This document shows, one piece after another, positions 37,714-48,362 of a stretch of DNA of 64,000 bases; within the stretch, counting starts at the first letter, position 1; every line of letters begins with the position of its first letter. The DNA comes from Bacillus sp. USDA818B3_A (lineage in GTDB: Bacteria > Bacillota > Bacilli > Bacillales > Cytobacillaceae). The DNA lies in contig NZ_JAABNN010000002.1 in assembly GCF_009928415.1 (NCBI RefSeq), forward strand, positions 1-64,000. The letters are read 5' to 3'. The notes under the pieces are model-generated. The model was not told the origin of the DNA. It saw nothing but the letters and a program-made list of their open reading frames with translations, and ran no database searches. A program made the position numbers and the translations under genes.

Positions 37714-37743
37714 ACCCCCATATTCATGGTAGGCTAAAACGTA
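37714..37743 (+). promoter_or_regulatory. Possible sigma-I-type promoter of mreBH
   Basis: ACCCCCAT at 37714-37721 and an ACGTA element about 17 bp later lie about 45 nt before the start. B. subtilis mreBH is known to depend on sigma-I, whose -35 element is C-rich. The match is by eye only. Confidence 0.35.
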
Positions 37744-37784
37744 GGTTTTTATGAAATAATACTTTTAGAAACTAGGTGAATGGA

Positions 37785-38792
37785 ATGCTTTCTAATTTTG
37801 ATCTTGGAATTGATTTAGGAACTGCTAATATATTGGTTTATAGTAAGACTAAAGGAATTGTCCTTAATGAACCATCCGTTGTGGTTATTGATACGAATAC
37901 AAAAAATGTGGTTGCAGTAGGACGTGAAGCTAAAGAGATGGTTGGGAAAACCCCTGAAAAAATCGTTGCCATCCGCCCATTAAAAGATGGGGTTATTGCA
38001 GATTTTGATTTAACCACTGAAATGCTTAAACATATGATGAGGAAGGCGTCTAAAAAGTTAGGCTTTGCGATCCGCAAGCCGAATGTTGTGGTTTGTATCC
38101 CTTCTGGTTCGACAAGTGTTGAGCGCCGGGCAATTGAGGATGCCGTTAGGAATGCTGGTGCGAAAAAAATCTCTTTAATCGAGGAGCCTGTAGCTGCGGC
38201 GATTGGGGCTGGATTACCAGTCGACGAGCCTGTCGCCAATGTGGTTGTCGATATCGGCGGCGGAAATACCGAAGTTGCGATTATCTCCTTCGGTGGTGTG
38301 GTGGCCTGTCACTCGATTAAAATTGGCGGGGATCGTTTGGATGAAGATATCGTTCAATATGTCCGAAAAGAATACAATGTCTTAATTGGTGAGAGAACAG
38401 CTGAGAACATTAAAATGGAGATTGGTTTTGGGCTTATTAAGCATGAGGAAAAGTTTATGGACGTGCGGGGCCGCGATTTGGTTACAGGGTTACCAAAAAC
38501 TATTTCTCTATCATCATATGAGATTCAAAATGCAATTAGAGAATCCTTGTTGCATATTTTAGAAGCGATTCGTGCGACGCTTGAGGATTGCCCTGCTGAG
38601 TTAAGTGGTGATATTGTTGACCGCGGAGTTATTTTGACTGGCGGGGGTTCGTTGCTAAATGGAATGGAAGCTTGGCTGAGTGAGGAGATTTTTGTACCAG
38701 TTCAGTTGGCATCTAGTCCGTTAGAGTCTGTGGCTGTTGGAACTGGACAGGCACTTCAGTTTATTAATAAGATTCATGTTGGTATAAAATAG
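37785..38792 (+). CDS. mreBH: Rod-shape protein MreBH
   Basis: 335 residues, the same as B. subtilis MreBH. This bacterial actin guides lateral wall synthesis and recruits the hydrolase LytE. The nucleotide-binding motifs are present: [35 protein letters not shown] and [24 protein letters not shown] and the C-terminal part match MreBH better than MreB or Mbl. The ATG at 37785 follows AGGTG by 7 nt; a GTG at 37776 is less likely. Confidence 0.9.
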   Translation: MLSNFDLGIDLGTANILVYSKTKGIVLNEPSVVVIDTNTKNVVAVGREAKEMVGKTPEKIVAIRPLKDGVIADFDLTTEMLKHMMRKASKKLGFAIRKPNVVVCIPSGSTSVERRAIEDAVRNAGAKKISLIEEPVAAAIGAGLPVDEPVANVVVDIGGGNTEVAIISFGGVVACHSIKIGGDRLDEDIVQYVRKEYNVLIGERTAENIKMEIGFGLIKHEEKFMDVRGRDLVTGLPKTISLSSYEIQNAIRESLLHILEAIRATLEDCPAELSGDIVDRGVILTGGGSLLNGMEAWLSEEIFVPVQLASSPLESVAVGTGQALQFINKIHVGIK

Positions 38793-38800
38793 GTATTCTA

Positions 38801-38832
38801 AAAGGCTGCAGAATGGTTTCTGCAGCCTTTTT
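38801..38832 (+). terminator. Terminator of mreBH
   Basis: AAAGGCTGCAGA/TCTGCAGCCTTT 12-bp stem and T run. Confidence 0.95.
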
Positions 38833-38913
38833 CAACGTTCTTTTATAAAAGATTTTTCCTGATTTGGTGAGAGGTTGTTGGGGACGGTTTTCTTGGAATT
38901 CTTACATTTTTAG

Positions 38914-39190
38914 TCCCCAAGAACCCTTATTAAAGACATTTACTTTGTAATCTTTACCAGTTTTGTCCTCAAGAATCCTTATTAAAGACAACTTCTTTGT
39001 AATCTTTACTAGTTTTGTCCTCAATAGCCCCTATTAAAGACAACTTCTTTGTAATCTTTACTAGTTTTGTCCTCAATAGCCCTATTAAAGACAACTTCTC
39101 TGTAATCTTTCCCAGTTTTGTCCTCAAGAATCCTTATTAAATACAACTTCTTTGTAATCTTTACTAATTTTGTCCTTAATAGGCATATGA
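38914..39190. repeat. 52-bp tandem repeat array, about five units
   Basis: Units start with TCCYCAA at 38914, 38966, 39018, 39070, 39121 and 39173, a period of 52 (once 51). Each unit contains a GTC-(AATAG/CTATT)-GAC type hairpin with variants. The array lies between mreBH and mutL. The sequence differs from the array at 29349, but the period is the same. Confidence 0.9.
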
Positions 39191-39231
39191 TTAAGGACAG
39201 TTTCAGTGATTTTGAAATCAAGATCACTAAC

Positions 39232-41148
39232 TTACATCACTCGTTTAAACATCTTCTCCATCTCATAAACTGAATAATGAACAATGATCGGTCTGCCATG
39301 CGGGCAGGTGAACGGGTCAGAGGCTTTCCGCAGGTCATCGAGAAGCGCCTGGATCTCATCATTGCGTAAATGACGATTCGCCTTAATCGAGGCTTTACAG
39401 CTCATCATAATCGCTGCCTCTTCACGAAGCTTTTTAATATCCACCTTTTTCATCAATAAAACCTGTTCAATCATATCCTCAATGATCTGCTTTTCCTCCC
39501 CTTTTGGAAACCATTGCGGATGAGAGCGGACAATAAAACTATTCAAACCAAATTCCTCTAGAAACACGCCCACTTTTTCTAGCTCACTAAGATTCTCCAT
39601 TATTTTTACATACTCATCTGTAGAATACTCTAGCGTAATCGGCACAAGCATTTCCTGTAATTCTGACTGTACCTGTCCTACTTTTTCCCGGAAATATTCA
39701 TATTTCAACCGCTCCTGAGCGGCGTGCTGATCGATGATATATAAGCCATTTTCATTCTGAGCAAAAATATACGTACCATGCATTTGACCAATTGGGTAAA
39801 GACGCGGTATCCTGCTTTGGACTTCGTCTTCTGCCAGAGGAGTCCTTTCTATTGGCCGCGAATCACTTGGTTGGTAATTAACCTCTGAAGGAGTTTCAAT
39901 AACATACGCATCTCCCTCTGTTTCCTCTTCCGTTTCAAAAATCGTTTCTCTAGTGATTACCTCTTGCTTAAAAGGAATGCTTTCAAATCGAGGAGACGGA
40001 ATTGTTATCCTTTCCTGGATACTCTGCGTACTAGCGGGGGGCTCCCATGGTGTTTCAATGGGTTTACTACTCCTCACCGGTATTCCTTCATCCAGCGATA
40101 AAGCAGTTTGCTCCGATTTGACTTCATCTTTTTTCACAGGAGTATAAGCCGTTGGAATCAAGATTTTCGATTTAAAGGTATCCTTGATCATCGTTGTGAC
40201 CAGTTCATTCAGCTCGGCTTCCTTACTAATACGGACCTCCATTTTTGAGGGATGCACATTGACATCCACCAGTAATGGATCCATTTCAATATTAAGATAC
40301 ACAATCGGATAACGCCCGATTGGAAGCAGGGTATGGTAGCCTTCCGAAATGGCTTTTGCCAGCGGGTAATTTTTAATAAAACGGCCGTTGATCATGGTCG
40401 AAATATAGTTTCTAGATGCCCTGGTTACTTCAGGCATTGAGGCAAATCCAGTAATCTTATAATCCAACGACGTACCCGAAACGGGGACAAGCTGTTTCGC
40501 AATCGCCAGCCCATAAATCGACGCCAGAACCTGGCGGACATCACCGTTTCCGTTCGTTTGCAGCAGTTTCCGCTCATTATGGATCAGCCGAAAAGCTACC
40601 TCCGGATGGGAGAGCGCCAATCGGTTCACCACATCGGTGATGTTACCAAGCTCTGTATGAATGGTTTTCATATATTTCAAACGAGCAGGCGTGTTGTAAA
40701 ATAAATCGGTAATCGTGATATCGGTGCCGCGTCTAGCCGAAGCTTTTTCAAACACTTCGACCTTTCCGCCTTCAATCAGAACCCTGTTACCTGCCCCTTC
40801 TCCCGTAGAAGTCTTCATTTCCAGCCTTGAAACAGAGGCGATACTTGGCAGGGCCTCCCCGCGGAATCCGAGGGTCCGAATTCGGAATAAGTCATTTTCA
40901 TTTTTAATTTTACTGGTAGCATGGCGTTGGAAGGCGATTAATACGTCCTCTTCTTCAATCCCATAGCCGTTATCGGTAATACGAATCTTCGCCAGTCCAG
41001 CTTCTTCTATTTCAATTTCAATTACTGTACTGCCGGCATCAATCGCATTTTCCACCAGTTCTTTGACGACAGAGGCAGGGCGTTCCACTACCTCTCCGGC
41101 CGCTATTTTATTTGATAATATCTCATCTAACTGGATGATTTTCCCCAT
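39232..41148 (-). CDS. mutL: DNA mismatch repair protein MutL
   Basis: 638 residues. The GHKL ATPase N-terminus has [25 protein letters not shown] and GRFIKN-type motifs. A variable proline/glutamate-rich linker (about 340-445) leads to a C-terminal domain with the endonuclease metal motif [12 protein letters not shown] and CPHGRPI. It should nick the strand to be repaired, as expected in bacteria without MutH. GGGGGCG lies 6-7 nt before the ATG, and the gene starts 13 bp after mutS. Confidence 0.98.
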   Translation of the reverse strand: MGKIIQLDEILSNKIAAGEVVERPASVVKELVENAIDAGSTVIEIEIEEAGLAKIRITDNGYGIEEEDVLIAFQRHATSKIKNENDLFRIRTLGFRGEALPSIASVSRLEMKTSTGEGAGNRVLIEGGKVEVFEKASARRGTDITITDLFYNTPARLKYMKTIHTELGNITDVVNRLALSHPEVAFRLIHNERKLLQTNGNGDVRQVLASIYGLAIAKQLVPVSGTSLDYKITGFASMPEVTRASRNYISTMINGRFIKNYPLAKAISEGYHTLLPIGRYPIVYLNIEMDPLLVDVNVHPSKMEVRISKEAELNELVTTMIKDTFKSKILIPTAYTPVKKDEVKSEQTALSLDEGIPVRSSKPIETPWEPPASTQSIQERITIPSPRFESIPFKQEVITRETIFETEEETEGDAYVIETPSEVNYQPSDSRPIERTPLAEDEVQSRIPRLYPIGQMHGTYIFAQNENGLYIIDQHAAQERLKYEYFREKVGQVQSELQEMLVPITLEYSTDEYVKIMENLSELEKVGVFLEEFGLNSFIVRSHPQWFPKGEEKQIIEDMIEQVLLMKKVDIKKLREEAAIMMSCKASIKANRHLRNDEIQALLDDLRKASDPFTCPHGRPIIVHYSVYEMEKMFKRVM

Positions 41149-41161
41149 CCATAACGCCCCC

Positions 41162-43801
41162 TTACTTTAACTTTTTCTGGAGCTCATATAGCAGGTTAAT
41201 CGCTTGAAGCGGTGTAACATCTAATAAATCTAACTCTTTTATCTTTTCTAACACACGTTTTTCCTTTGGTGTTGGCTCAGCTTTCTTTGGCAATGCAGGT
41301 TCATCGAAAAACGATAATTGTGCAGGTTGATCAACAGGTTTTTCAACCTGTTCTTCTTCGATTGTTGGTTCAATCTTGTTCACCGCATTTGTCCGTTCAA
41401 CGATTTTGGCAGGCGCATTTTGAGTATCTGTCTTCTCTAGTTCAGCTAAAATCTCGCTCGCCCGCTGGATCAATTCAGCTGGCAGTTCGGCAAGCTGTGC
41501 GACATGGATTCCGTAACTTTTATCAGCTGGACCTTCCTTGATTTTATGAAGAAAAACTACCTTGCCATTATGTTCAATTGCACTGACATGAATATTTTTT
41601 AGCTTTGATAGTTCTTCTTCTAAAACGGTCAGCTCGTGATAATGCGTGGAAAATAACGTTTTCGCCCCAATTCGCTCATGAATGTATTCAATAATCGCCT
41701 GTGCAAGGGCCATACCGTCATAGGTAGAGGTTCCCCGGCCGATTTCATCGAATAAGATTAAACTATCTTGAGTCGCATTCGCAATGGCATTTTTTGCTTC
41801 AAGCATTTCCACCATAAAGGTACTTTGGCCGGAAATTAAATCGTCCGCTGCACCGATACGTGTAAATACCTGGTCAAAAATCGGCAATACGGCTTCTGCA
41901 GCCGGTACAAAACAGCCAATCTGCCCTAAGATGGCAATCAAGGCGATTTGCCGCATGTAGGTACTTTTACCAGACATGTTCGGTCCTGTGATCAACAAAA
42001 CATCACGGTCGCTGTCCATAAAACAGTCGTTTGGTACATATTCTTGCTTGTTTAGTACTTTTTCAACAACCGGATGGCGTCCGTCCTTAATCACGACTCG
42101 GCGTTCATTTGAAAACTGTGGTTTCACATAGCGGCGTTCTTCACTGACTTGAGCAAAACATTGTAAGACGTCCAGTTCACTAACCGCTTTAGCCAATGCC
42201 TGGAGACGGGGGATCTGTTCTTTAACGATTTCACGAATTTCAGTGAACAAATTATATTCAAGTTCACCGCATTTTTCTTCTGCTTGTAAAATTAATGCCT
42301 CTTTTTCCTTTAATTCAGGTGTAATGAAACGTTCAGCATTGGTTAATGTTTGCTTTCGCTCATATTGACCTTCTGTTAAAAGATGCAGGTTGGCACGGGT
42401 AACTTCAATATAGTATCCAAACACACGATTATAGCCGACCTTTAATGATTTAATTCCGGTTTTCTCGCGTTCTTCCCGCTCAAGCTGGGCAATCCAGCTC
42501 TTCCCGTTACGGCTGGCATCGCGATACTGATCAAGCTGTTCATGATAACCGTCGCGAATGATATTCCCTTCTTTTAAGGAAAGAGGAGGATTGTCCACAA
42601 TCGCCTGCTCAAGCAGATCCGTCACTTCTTCACATGGATCCAGCTTATCCGCAATTTCATTCATTTGCTCATTCTGCATTCCATGGAGGATTTGTTTTAA
42701 AAATGGGACCTGCAATAAGGAACGTTTTAACTGGACTAAGTCACGTGCATTCACGTTTCCAAAAGCCACTCGTCCTGCTAATCTTTCCAGATCGTAGACT
42801 TCTTTTAAGTTTTCACGCAGCTCTTGTCGTTCAAAATAATGGTGGATTAAGACGCCAACCAAGTTATGACGGTGCTCAATTTCCGCCTGTTGAATCAGTG
42901 GTCTGTCGATCCAAGTTTTCAGCATTCTGGCGCCCATGGCTGTTTTCGTTTCATCAAGCAGCCACAATAGGGAACCTTTCTTCCCTTTCGAGCGAATGGT
43001 CTCAGTTAATTCTAGATTTCTTTTTGAATAGTAATCAATTTTCATGTATTGCTGAATTTGATAGGTTGTCACCGGCTGAAGATGGTCAAGACTTCTCTTT
43101 TGTGACCTGAATAGATAGTGAAACAATCTTGCTGCTGATTGCTTTAATTTTTCCTGATTAAGGTCTTCAAGCAATTGGGCAAAGTTGATATCTATTGAAC
43201 TATTATCCTCAAAGGAAATCGCGAGTACATCGCGTTCGCGCATCTTTTTTTGAAGTTCTACGTCAAAGTTGCTGGCCACCACGACCTCTTTGGCACCTAG
43301 GACCGCCAGTTCATTGAGCACTTCATCAGATTTGGTTAGGAGTGTGACTCGGCTTTCTCCAGTTGAGATATCGTTGTAGGCGAGTCCAAAGGTTTGATCG
43401 TCAAACGCTGTGATGGAAGCAAGATAGTTGTTCTCTTTGTCGGTTAGCCCTTTGCCATCCATGACGGTCCCCGGGGTGATGAGCTGAACGACTTCCCGTT
43501 TTACCATGCCTTTTGTTTGTCTCGGGTCTTCCATTTGTTCGCAAATGGCTACTTTATAGCCTTTGGAGATAAGTTGTTCGATATAGTTGGGCGCGGAATG
43601 GTAGGGAACTCCGCACATCGGAATCCGATCTTCTGACCCGCCTTCACGGCTTGTAAGGGTAATTTCAAGTTCTTGTGATGCTTTAACGGCATCATCGAAA
43701 AACATTTCATAAAAGTCGCCTAGGCGAAAAAATAAAAAGGCATCTTGATAGTCTGCCTTAATGGTTAGGTATTGTTGTATCATCGGCGTATAACCAGCCA
43801 T
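41162..43801 (-). CDS. mutS: DNA mismatch repair protein MutS
   Basis: 879 residues. The mismatch-reading domain I has the [10 protein letters not shown] motif (Phe-x-Glu element), followed by connector, lever and clamp domains. The ABC ATPase has [21 protein letters not shown] and FSTHYHELT. The C-terminal tail ends with the helix that binds the beta clamp or dimer partner. It recognises mismatches and recruits MutL. First gene of the mutSL operon. Confidence 0.98.
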   Translation of the reverse strand: MAGYTPMIQQYLTIKADYQDAFLFFRLGDFYEMFFDDAVKASQELEITLTSREGGSEDRIPMCGVPYHSAPNYIEQLISKGYKVAICEQMEDPRQTKGMVKREVVQLITPGTVMDGKGLTDKENNYLASITAFDDQTFGLAYNDISTGESRVTLLTKSDEVLNELAVLGAKEVVVASNFDVELQKKMRERDVLAISFEDNSSIDINFAQLLEDLNQEKLKQSAARLFHYLFRSQKRSLDHLQPVTTYQIQQYMKIDYYSKRNLELTETIRSKGKKGSLLWLLDETKTAMGARMLKTWIDRPLIQQAEIEHRHNLVGVLIHHYFERQELRENLKEVYDLERLAGRVAFGNVNARDLVQLKRSLLQVPFLKQILHGMQNEQMNEIADKLDPCEEVTDLLEQAIVDNPPLSLKEGNIIRDGYHEQLDQYRDASRNGKSWIAQLEREEREKTGIKSLKVGYNRVFGYYIEVTRANLHLLTEGQYERKQTLTNAERFITPELKEKEALILQAEEKCGELEYNLFTEIREIVKEQIPRLQALAKAVSELDVLQCFAQVSEERRYVKPQFSNERRVVIKDGRHPVVEKVLNKQEYVPNDCFMDSDRDVLLITGPNMSGKSTYMRQIALIAILGQIGCFVPAAEAVLPIFDQVFTRIGAADDLISGQSTFMVEMLEAKNAIANATQDSLILFDEIGRGTSTYDGMALAQAIIEYIHERIGAKTLFSTHYHELTVLEEELSKLKNIHVSAIEHNGKVVFLHKIKEGPADKSYGIHVAQLAELPAELIQRASEILAELEKTDTQNAPAKIVERTNAVNKIEPTIEEEQVEKPVDQPAQLSFFDEPALPKKAEPTPKEKRVLEKIKELDLLDVTPLQAINLLYELQKKLK

Positions 43802-43887
43802 AATGACCTCCAGGTTTTCATCTATTTATTAAGGTGTTGCGGATTTTGTTATAAGGACAAATCTAGTGTTAACTTTGCAATTTTTGT

Positions 43888-44150
43888 CCTCATGAGGGTT
43901 TCATGCGGACATATTTGGTTCTCTGCTTGCCTTTTCTGTCCTCATGACGGCTTCATGCGGACATATTTGGTTCTCCGCTTGCCTTTTCTGTCCTCATGAC
44001 GGCTTCATGCGGACAAATTTGATTCTCCGCTTGCCTTTTTTGTCCTCATGACGGCCTCATGCGGACAAATTTGATTCTCCGCTTGCCTTTTTTGTCCTCA
44101 TAACGGCTTCATGTGGACACAATTGTCTGCAATTGTACCCATTTAGTCTC
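43888..44150. repeat. 52-bp tandem repeat array, about five units
   Basis: Units start with TCCTCATGA at 43888, 43939, 43991, 44043 and 44095, with a diverged end near 44149. The period is 52 (once 51). Each unit contains the hairpin GTCC-CATGA / TCATG-GGAC. The array lies upstream of mutS. With the arrays at 29349 and 38914 this is the third with the same period. Confidence 0.9.
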
Positions 44151-44365
44151 CATGACAAAAAAATCCGGGTGTATTTCACAGGAATTACAGACTAAAATTT
44201 TCTAATTCGATTTTCTTCGACAAACTATTATATCATACACGGCAGGTGTCAGGCACCCGTTGAATATTTGCCAAATTATTTACTAAAAATTTTTTCCTGT
44301 CCTCTAACTTTCGACTTTTTCTGAAATCAAATCATGGTAAAGTACAAAATACAGGAGGTGTTCGC
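44151..44365. other. Intergenic region with GGTGTCAGGCACC palindrome
   Basis: Positions 44245-44257 hold GGTG-TCAGG-CACC, a short palindrome of a type I recall as a dispersed repeat in bacilli. The rest is AT-rich and includes the promoter side of the next gene. Confidence 0.4.
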
Positions 44366-45106
44366 TTGGGGTGGTTCGGCCGCAGTTCGAAAAATTATGA
44401 TTTTGATATGTTTTCTCTTAGTCATATAATCATTATTGCCCTCTTACTAATTGTGGCAACTTGCATATATTTATATAGAGAACAATTGAAAACAGACAAG
44501 ACAAGACCCTGGGAGATTGGGGCAGCCATTTCTTTAATTATTATAGAAGCAACCTATCATGTTTGGATGATAATAAATGGCAGTTGGGATGTTAGCCATG
44601 CAATTCCATTAGAGCTTTGCAGCATTAGCCTTATTTTAAATATCATTTTATTACTGACTAGAAAAAAGAGTGTTTACGAAATTTTATTATTCACCGCTTT
44701 ATTAGGAGCATCGCAAGCAATCTTCACGCCATTATTAAATTATGACTTCCCGCATTTTCGGTTTTTTCATTTCTTTTATACTCATTTAATGACCATCTGG
44801 GTTCCTCTTTATTTTACTTGGGTCAAAGGATATCGGCCAACCATCTGGTCTGTTTTGAAGTTGTTTATCTTTTTGAATGTGCTTATGCCAATTATCATGC
44901 TTATTAATAAGCTTGTTGGAGGAAATTATATGTTCTTGAGCCATAAGCCAAGTGGCACCAGCCTTTTGGATGTTCTGGGTCCCTACCCTTGGTATATATT
45001 ATCTTTGGAAGGGCTATTAATTACACTAAGCCTATTGGTCTGGGGATTATTTCGAGAAAAGACAGGAAGAAAAACAGAAGTGGAGAGGGATTTACCTATT
45101 GCTTAA
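44366..45106 (+). CDS. YwaF-type (TIGR02206) integral membrane protein
   Basis: 246 residues with about seven membrane helices. HAIPLELCSISLILNIILLL (split: IPLELCSIS, LILNIILLL), HFFYTHLMTIWVPLY and GGNYMFLSHKP are family landmarks. The family is membrane-bound and of unknown function. It starts at TTG, with AGGAGGTG 5-6 nt upstream. Confidence 0.8.
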   Translation: MGWFGRSSKNYDFDMFSLSHIIIIALLLIVATCIYLYREQLKTDKTRPWEIGAAISLIIIEATYHVWMIINGSWDVSHAIPLELCSISLILNIILLLTRKKSVYEILLFTALLGASQAIFTPLLNYDFPHFRFFHFFYTHLMTIWVPLYFTWVKGYRPTIWSVLKLFIFLNVLMPIIMLINKLVGGNYMFLSHKPSGTSLLDVLGPYPWYILSLEGLLITLSLLVWGLFREKTGRKTEVERDLPIA

Positions 45107-45163
45107 TTTCAAATTTTTATTGACCTTTTTAATTTAACTTATTATAATAAATAAAGTTCATAG

Positions 45164-45190
45164 TGTCCCGATAGCTCAGCACGTTCGAAT
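45164..45190 (+). pseudogene. 5' fragment of a tRNA-Arg gene
   Basis: TGTCCCGATAGCTCAGCA repeats the first 17 nt (plus one upstream base) of the intact tRNA-Arg 141 bp downstream, then is followed by CGTTCGAAT, which resembles a T loop. No complete tRNA can be folded. It could be a failed duplication or a scar of an element that used this tRNA. Confidence 0.6.
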
Positions 45191-45305
45191 ATGCTTCAGT
45201 GGTTTACTTCAGCGTACTGATCGAGCTGCTCCTTGAGTAATTCATTCTGAGATCAGGACGGGGTCACTAATTATGTGTAGGAACAAAATATTTTCACTTA
45301 ACTTT

Positions 45306-45379
45306 GTCCCGATAGCTCAGCAGGATAGAGCAACAGTTTCCTAAACTGTAGGTCGGAGGTTCGAATCCTCTTCGGGACG
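45306..45379 (+). tRNA. tRNA-Arg (anticodon CCU)
   Basis: 74 nt without an encoded CCA. The acceptor is GTCCCGA/TCGGGAC, the anticodon arm ACAGT-TTCCTAA-ACTGT with anticodon CCU, and the T arm GGAGG-TTCGAAT-CCTCT. It decodes AGG codons. A strong terminator follows. Confidence 0.95.
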
Positions 45380-45383
45380 TCTA

Positions 45384-45411
45384 AAAACCCTTGCGATTGC
45401 AAGGGTTTTTC
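45384..45411 (+). terminator. Terminator of tRNA-Arg
   Basis: AAAACCCTTGC/GCAAGGGTTTT 11-bp stem and T run. Confidence 0.95.
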
Positions 45412-45580
45412 TGTGTTATCAAATATAGTCATATTTATTAAACAAGTGGTCTGCGGCGATAAATAAAATCTTTTTAATATTGTTTTCTAAGCACTATTGA
45501 TATTTATTCTACAAGATAGTTTAAATAATTTAATTAGGGCAATCATTATGATATTGATTAATGAAAGGAGCAATATTAAA

Positions 45581-45724
45581 ATGGGATCAAAATTGTTAGC
45601 TTGCCCAAACTGTGAAGCGGTATACCTTGCAGATATTGATTACTCAAAACCAGAAGATAAATCTGGGAAACCGCAACATTATATAAGCTATTGCTCAAAC
45701 TGCGAAGAATTTATTGAAGGTTGA
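45581..45724 (+). CDS. Small zinc-ribbon protein
   Basis: 47 residues with two knuckles, CPNC near residue 8 and CSNC near residue 38, a likely zinc ribbon. I recognise no named family. AAAGGAG at 45564-45570 lies 10 nt before the ATG at 45581. A longer frame from 45497 adds an unlikely hydrophobic head. Confidence 0.6.
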   Translation: MGSKLLACPNCEAVYLADIDYSKPEDKSGKPQHYISYCSNCEEFIEG

Positions 45725-45774
45725 TTATTTTAATTTCTTCGAAACATGGTTGTAACCAATTAAAACATGAAAAT

Positions 45775-45802
45775 AGAGGCTCACCATTTTATAAGAGAGC
45801 CT
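45775..45802. terminator. Terminator between zinc-ribbon and acyl-CoA synthetase genes
   Basis: GAGGCTC/GAGCCTC stem. It may serve the plus-strand zinc-ribbon gene or the convergent synthetase gene; T runs are modest on both sides. Confidence 0.6.
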
Positions 45803-45933
45803 CACTTATTTATTTTGTATTAGAAATTGACATCCAGACAACTCCCAATATTTCCACCTAAAATAACATGCCCCCATAATCATTCCAAACAAAACTAATT
45901 ATCGTCCGTAAATATTATTTTTTCCATCTCGAA

Positions 45934-47901
45934 TTACTTAACTGTATACTTATCATTAATAATCGTTTGAATTTGCGCTACTGTTGCTGGGTCTTCAAGC
46001 CCTGTTATATCACCTGAGACCCTCCCTGATAAGAAAATTTCTTTTAACAAGCGGCGCATGATTTTGCCGCTAACTGTTTTTGGGAGTGTTTCTGTGAAAA
46101 TAATCGTTTTGGGCAGAGCAATTTTTCCGATAAGCTGGATAATCCGTTCATTTATTTTTTCTATCAAATGATCTGTCCCTAGCGAAGGATCATTTACTCT
46201 GGCAAATACGAGCGGTACTTCTCCTTTAATTTCATCAGGGACACCAATGACAGCCGCCTCAGCAACTCCTTCACATTCAAGCACTGCACTCTCAATTTCC
46301 ATTGTACTTAACCGATGCCCGGCAACATTGAAGGCATCATCCGAACGCCCAACGACCCACACATAGCCATCCTCATCAATTAGAGCCAAATCACTTGCAA
46401 AATAGCTGCCTTCTACCTGACTAAAATAAGAGGAAAGGTAGCGCTCTGGTTCCCTCCAAAGCGTGCGGCATAGCATTGGAAATGGTTTTCTAATAAGTAA
46501 ATTCCCTAATGTACCCGGTTTAACTGGATTTCCCTCTTCATCTACAACAGCAATATCAGCTCCTAAAAATTGCATTCCGGCTGATCCAGGCTTCATTGGG
46601 GTTAACCACGCCGCGCCAGCAATTGGACAACCAGCCGTTTCGGTTTGTCCCCATGTATTATTGACGCATATCTTTTTCTTTCCTAGTACTTCATACGTCC
46701 ATTGCCATGACTCAGTGTCAAAAGGTTCGCCCACTAATGAGATGACATCCAGGCATGATAAATCAAATTGATCCAAAACTTTTTCACCAAGACTCTTTAA
46801 CATCCGCAATGCCGTTGGGGCAGTAAACAATTTATTGACACGGTACTTCTCAATCACCTGATAAAATCTATCCTTTGTTGGATAGTCCATTGCACCTTCA
46901 TATACAACCGTGGTGACCCCGTTTGCTAACGCACCTGCAATGCCCCAAATATGCATCGTCAGCCAGCCAATGTCCGCCGTACACCAGAAAACATCGTCAT
47001 CATGATGATCCATATGATATTTGCTATAGATGTAATTTTGGATAATAAAGGCCATTCCTGAATGAACGACTCCCTTTGGCTTTCCTGTTGTGCCGCTTGT
47101 ATAAAACACTATTCCATATTCATTGGCCTCTAGCCTCTCAGGTTCACAATGGATACTTGCCTTTTTCGTTAGTTCCTCCCACCAGAAATCACGACCTTCT
47201 TTCATATTGATTTCTGTGTTTAGGCGGTTTACCACAATCACCGCTTTAATCGATGGAATATCTGGAATGACTGCATCCACTTTTTCTTTCAAGTAAACCT
47301 TATTTCCCCGTCTTGTTGTCGCGTCCGTCGTCACGATAATCTTTGGCTCAAAGCTAACCAGACGGTCCTTCAAAGACTTTTCAGAGTATCCGGAAAAAAT
47401 GGTATTATAAATAGCACCTATACGAAAACAAGCAAGCACAGCAATAATCGCCTCAGCCAAATTAGGAAGGAAAATAGCCACACAATCCCCTTTTTTCACA
47501 CCGAAGGACCGGAGAACATTAGAGAATCGGTTTACTTCAGCTAACAGCATGTTATATGTATAAAACTTGGTGTCTCCGTTTTCTCCCTCCCAAATGAGGG
47601 CGGTGCGATTTCCTGCACCGTTTTCTATATGACGGTCAAGTAAGTTAACACAAGGATTGCTAATCCCACCTTCGAAAAAACGGAAATCTGGAAGACTCCC
47701 ACTCATTGTTTTTCTCCAAGGTTCATACCAAACTAGCTCTTTCGCAACATCGTTCCAAAAAGCCTCGGGATTTTGTTGGGATTTTTGAAGAAGTTCCTGA
47801 AAAGCTTTACCGCTTCCAATTGATGTGTTTGATAGCTTTTCTTCATTTGGATAAACCAGTTTACTTTCTGCAACTACCTTTAAAATTCCACTAACATCCA
47901 T
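45934..47901 (-). CDS. Acyl-CoA synthetase, AcsA-like with widened acyl pocket
   Basis: 655 residues of the acetyl-CoA synthetase group. An ACAS_N N-terminus is followed by YTSGTTGKPKGVVH, NTWGQTETAG, SDLALIDEDGYVWVVGRSDDAFNVAGH (split: VWVVGRSDDAFNVAGHR) and the catalytic Lys in LPKTVSGKIMRR. In true acetate enzymes the third motif reads TWWQTE; here the second Trp is Gly. That substitution is known to widen the acyl site, so propionate or longer or branched acids are more likely substrates than acetate. A cre-like site lies about 210 bp upstream, suggesting CcpA control. Confidence 0.8.
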   Translation of the reverse strand: MDVSGILKVVAESKLVYPNEEKLSNTSIGSGKAFQELLQKSQQNPEAFWNDVAKELVWYEPWRKTMSGSLPDFRFFEGGISNPCVNLLDRHIENGAGNRTALIWEGENGDTKFYTYNMLLAEVNRFSNVLRSFGVKKGDCVAIFLPNLAEAIIAVLACFRIGAIYNTIFSGYSEKSLKDRLVSFEPKIIVTTDATTRRGNKVYLKEKVDAVIPDIPSIKAVIVVNRLNTEINMKEGRDFWWEELTKKASIHCEPERLEANEYGIVFYTSGTTGKPKGVVHSGMAFIIQNYIYSKYHMDHHDDDVFWCTADIGWLTMHIWGIAGALANGVTTVVYEGAMDYPTKDRFYQVIEKYRVNKLFTAPTALRMLKSLGEKVLDQFDLSCLDVISLVGEPFDTESWQWTYEVLGKKKICVNNTWGQTETAGCPIAGAAWLTPMKPGSAGMQFLGADIAVVDEEGNPVKPGTLGNLLIRKPFPMLCRTLWREPERYLSSYFSQVEGSYFASDLALIDEDGYVWVVGRSDDAFNVAGHRLSTMEIESAVLECEGVAEAAVIGVPDEIKGEVPLVFARVNDPSLGTDHLIEKINERIIQLIGKIALPKTIIFTETLPKTVSGKIMRRLLKEIFLSGRVSGDITGLEDPATVAQIQTIINDKYTVK

Positions 47902-48284
47902 CTGAATCCCCCTATAAATGAAATATTAAATGCCTATCGCTTTAGTTCATAAGTTGTTGTCTATCATCTGTTTCTCTATAAATAAATCAGAATTTATTAA
48001 GAAACCTTCCCTCCTTTATACATATTTATATATATGCCAAGTTATGGAGAAAACTAGATAAAATACAACACCCATTGGAATGAAAGTGGATTGATTAGGA
48101 ATTCAGTCGTATGAAAGCGCTTTAATATCTTTGCATTCCAAAATCGCTTTAAAAAAGATGTTGATGCCAGGTAGTTAATAAGAATGATAATCATCTATCA
48201 TCCAATAAAAAATTAACATAAATATTCAGAATTTTCAATATCTTCATGAAGAATTCATTCTAGTATTCTTTTATATACGTAAAA
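47902..48284. other. Upstream region of the acyl-CoA synthetase
   Basis: About 380 bp. It contains the cre site below and a partial Fur-box-like GAATGATAATCAT at about 48180, which matches only 13 of 19 positions. No gene seen. Confidence 0.4.
48112..48125. promoter_or_regulatory. cre-like site upstream of the acyl-CoA synthetase
   Basis: TGAAAGCGCTTTAA matches the CcpA consensus TGWAANCGNTNWCA closely. It suggests catabolite control of the synthetase. Confidence 0.65.
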
Positions 48285-48316
48285 AGAGAGCTGTAACCCC
48301 TTGAGGCTGCAGCTCT
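48285..48316 (-). terminator. Terminator of the solute-binding protein gene
   Basis: AGAGCTG/CAGCTCT stem, then CTTTTTAC on the minus strand. Confidence 0.75.
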
Positions 48317-48362
48317 TCTCTTATTGCATCGTCAATTTCCAGGCCTTATTAGGCCTAAAAAC

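Noticed and set aside
37838..38239. 133-residue frame antisense to mreBH
   Set aside because: A shadow of the actin-like gene; low-complexity composition and no ribosome site.
39021..39227. 68-residue minus-strand frame
   Set aside because: Made of the 52-bp repeat read in alternating frames; 52 is not a multiple of three, so units do not repeat as protein.
42634..43110. 158-residue frame antisense to mutS
   Set aside because: A shadow of the highly constrained mutS frame; no ribosome site.
48177..48196. Fur box
   Set aside because: Only 13 of 19 positions match, it is about 280 bp from the nearest start, and that gene has no iron link.
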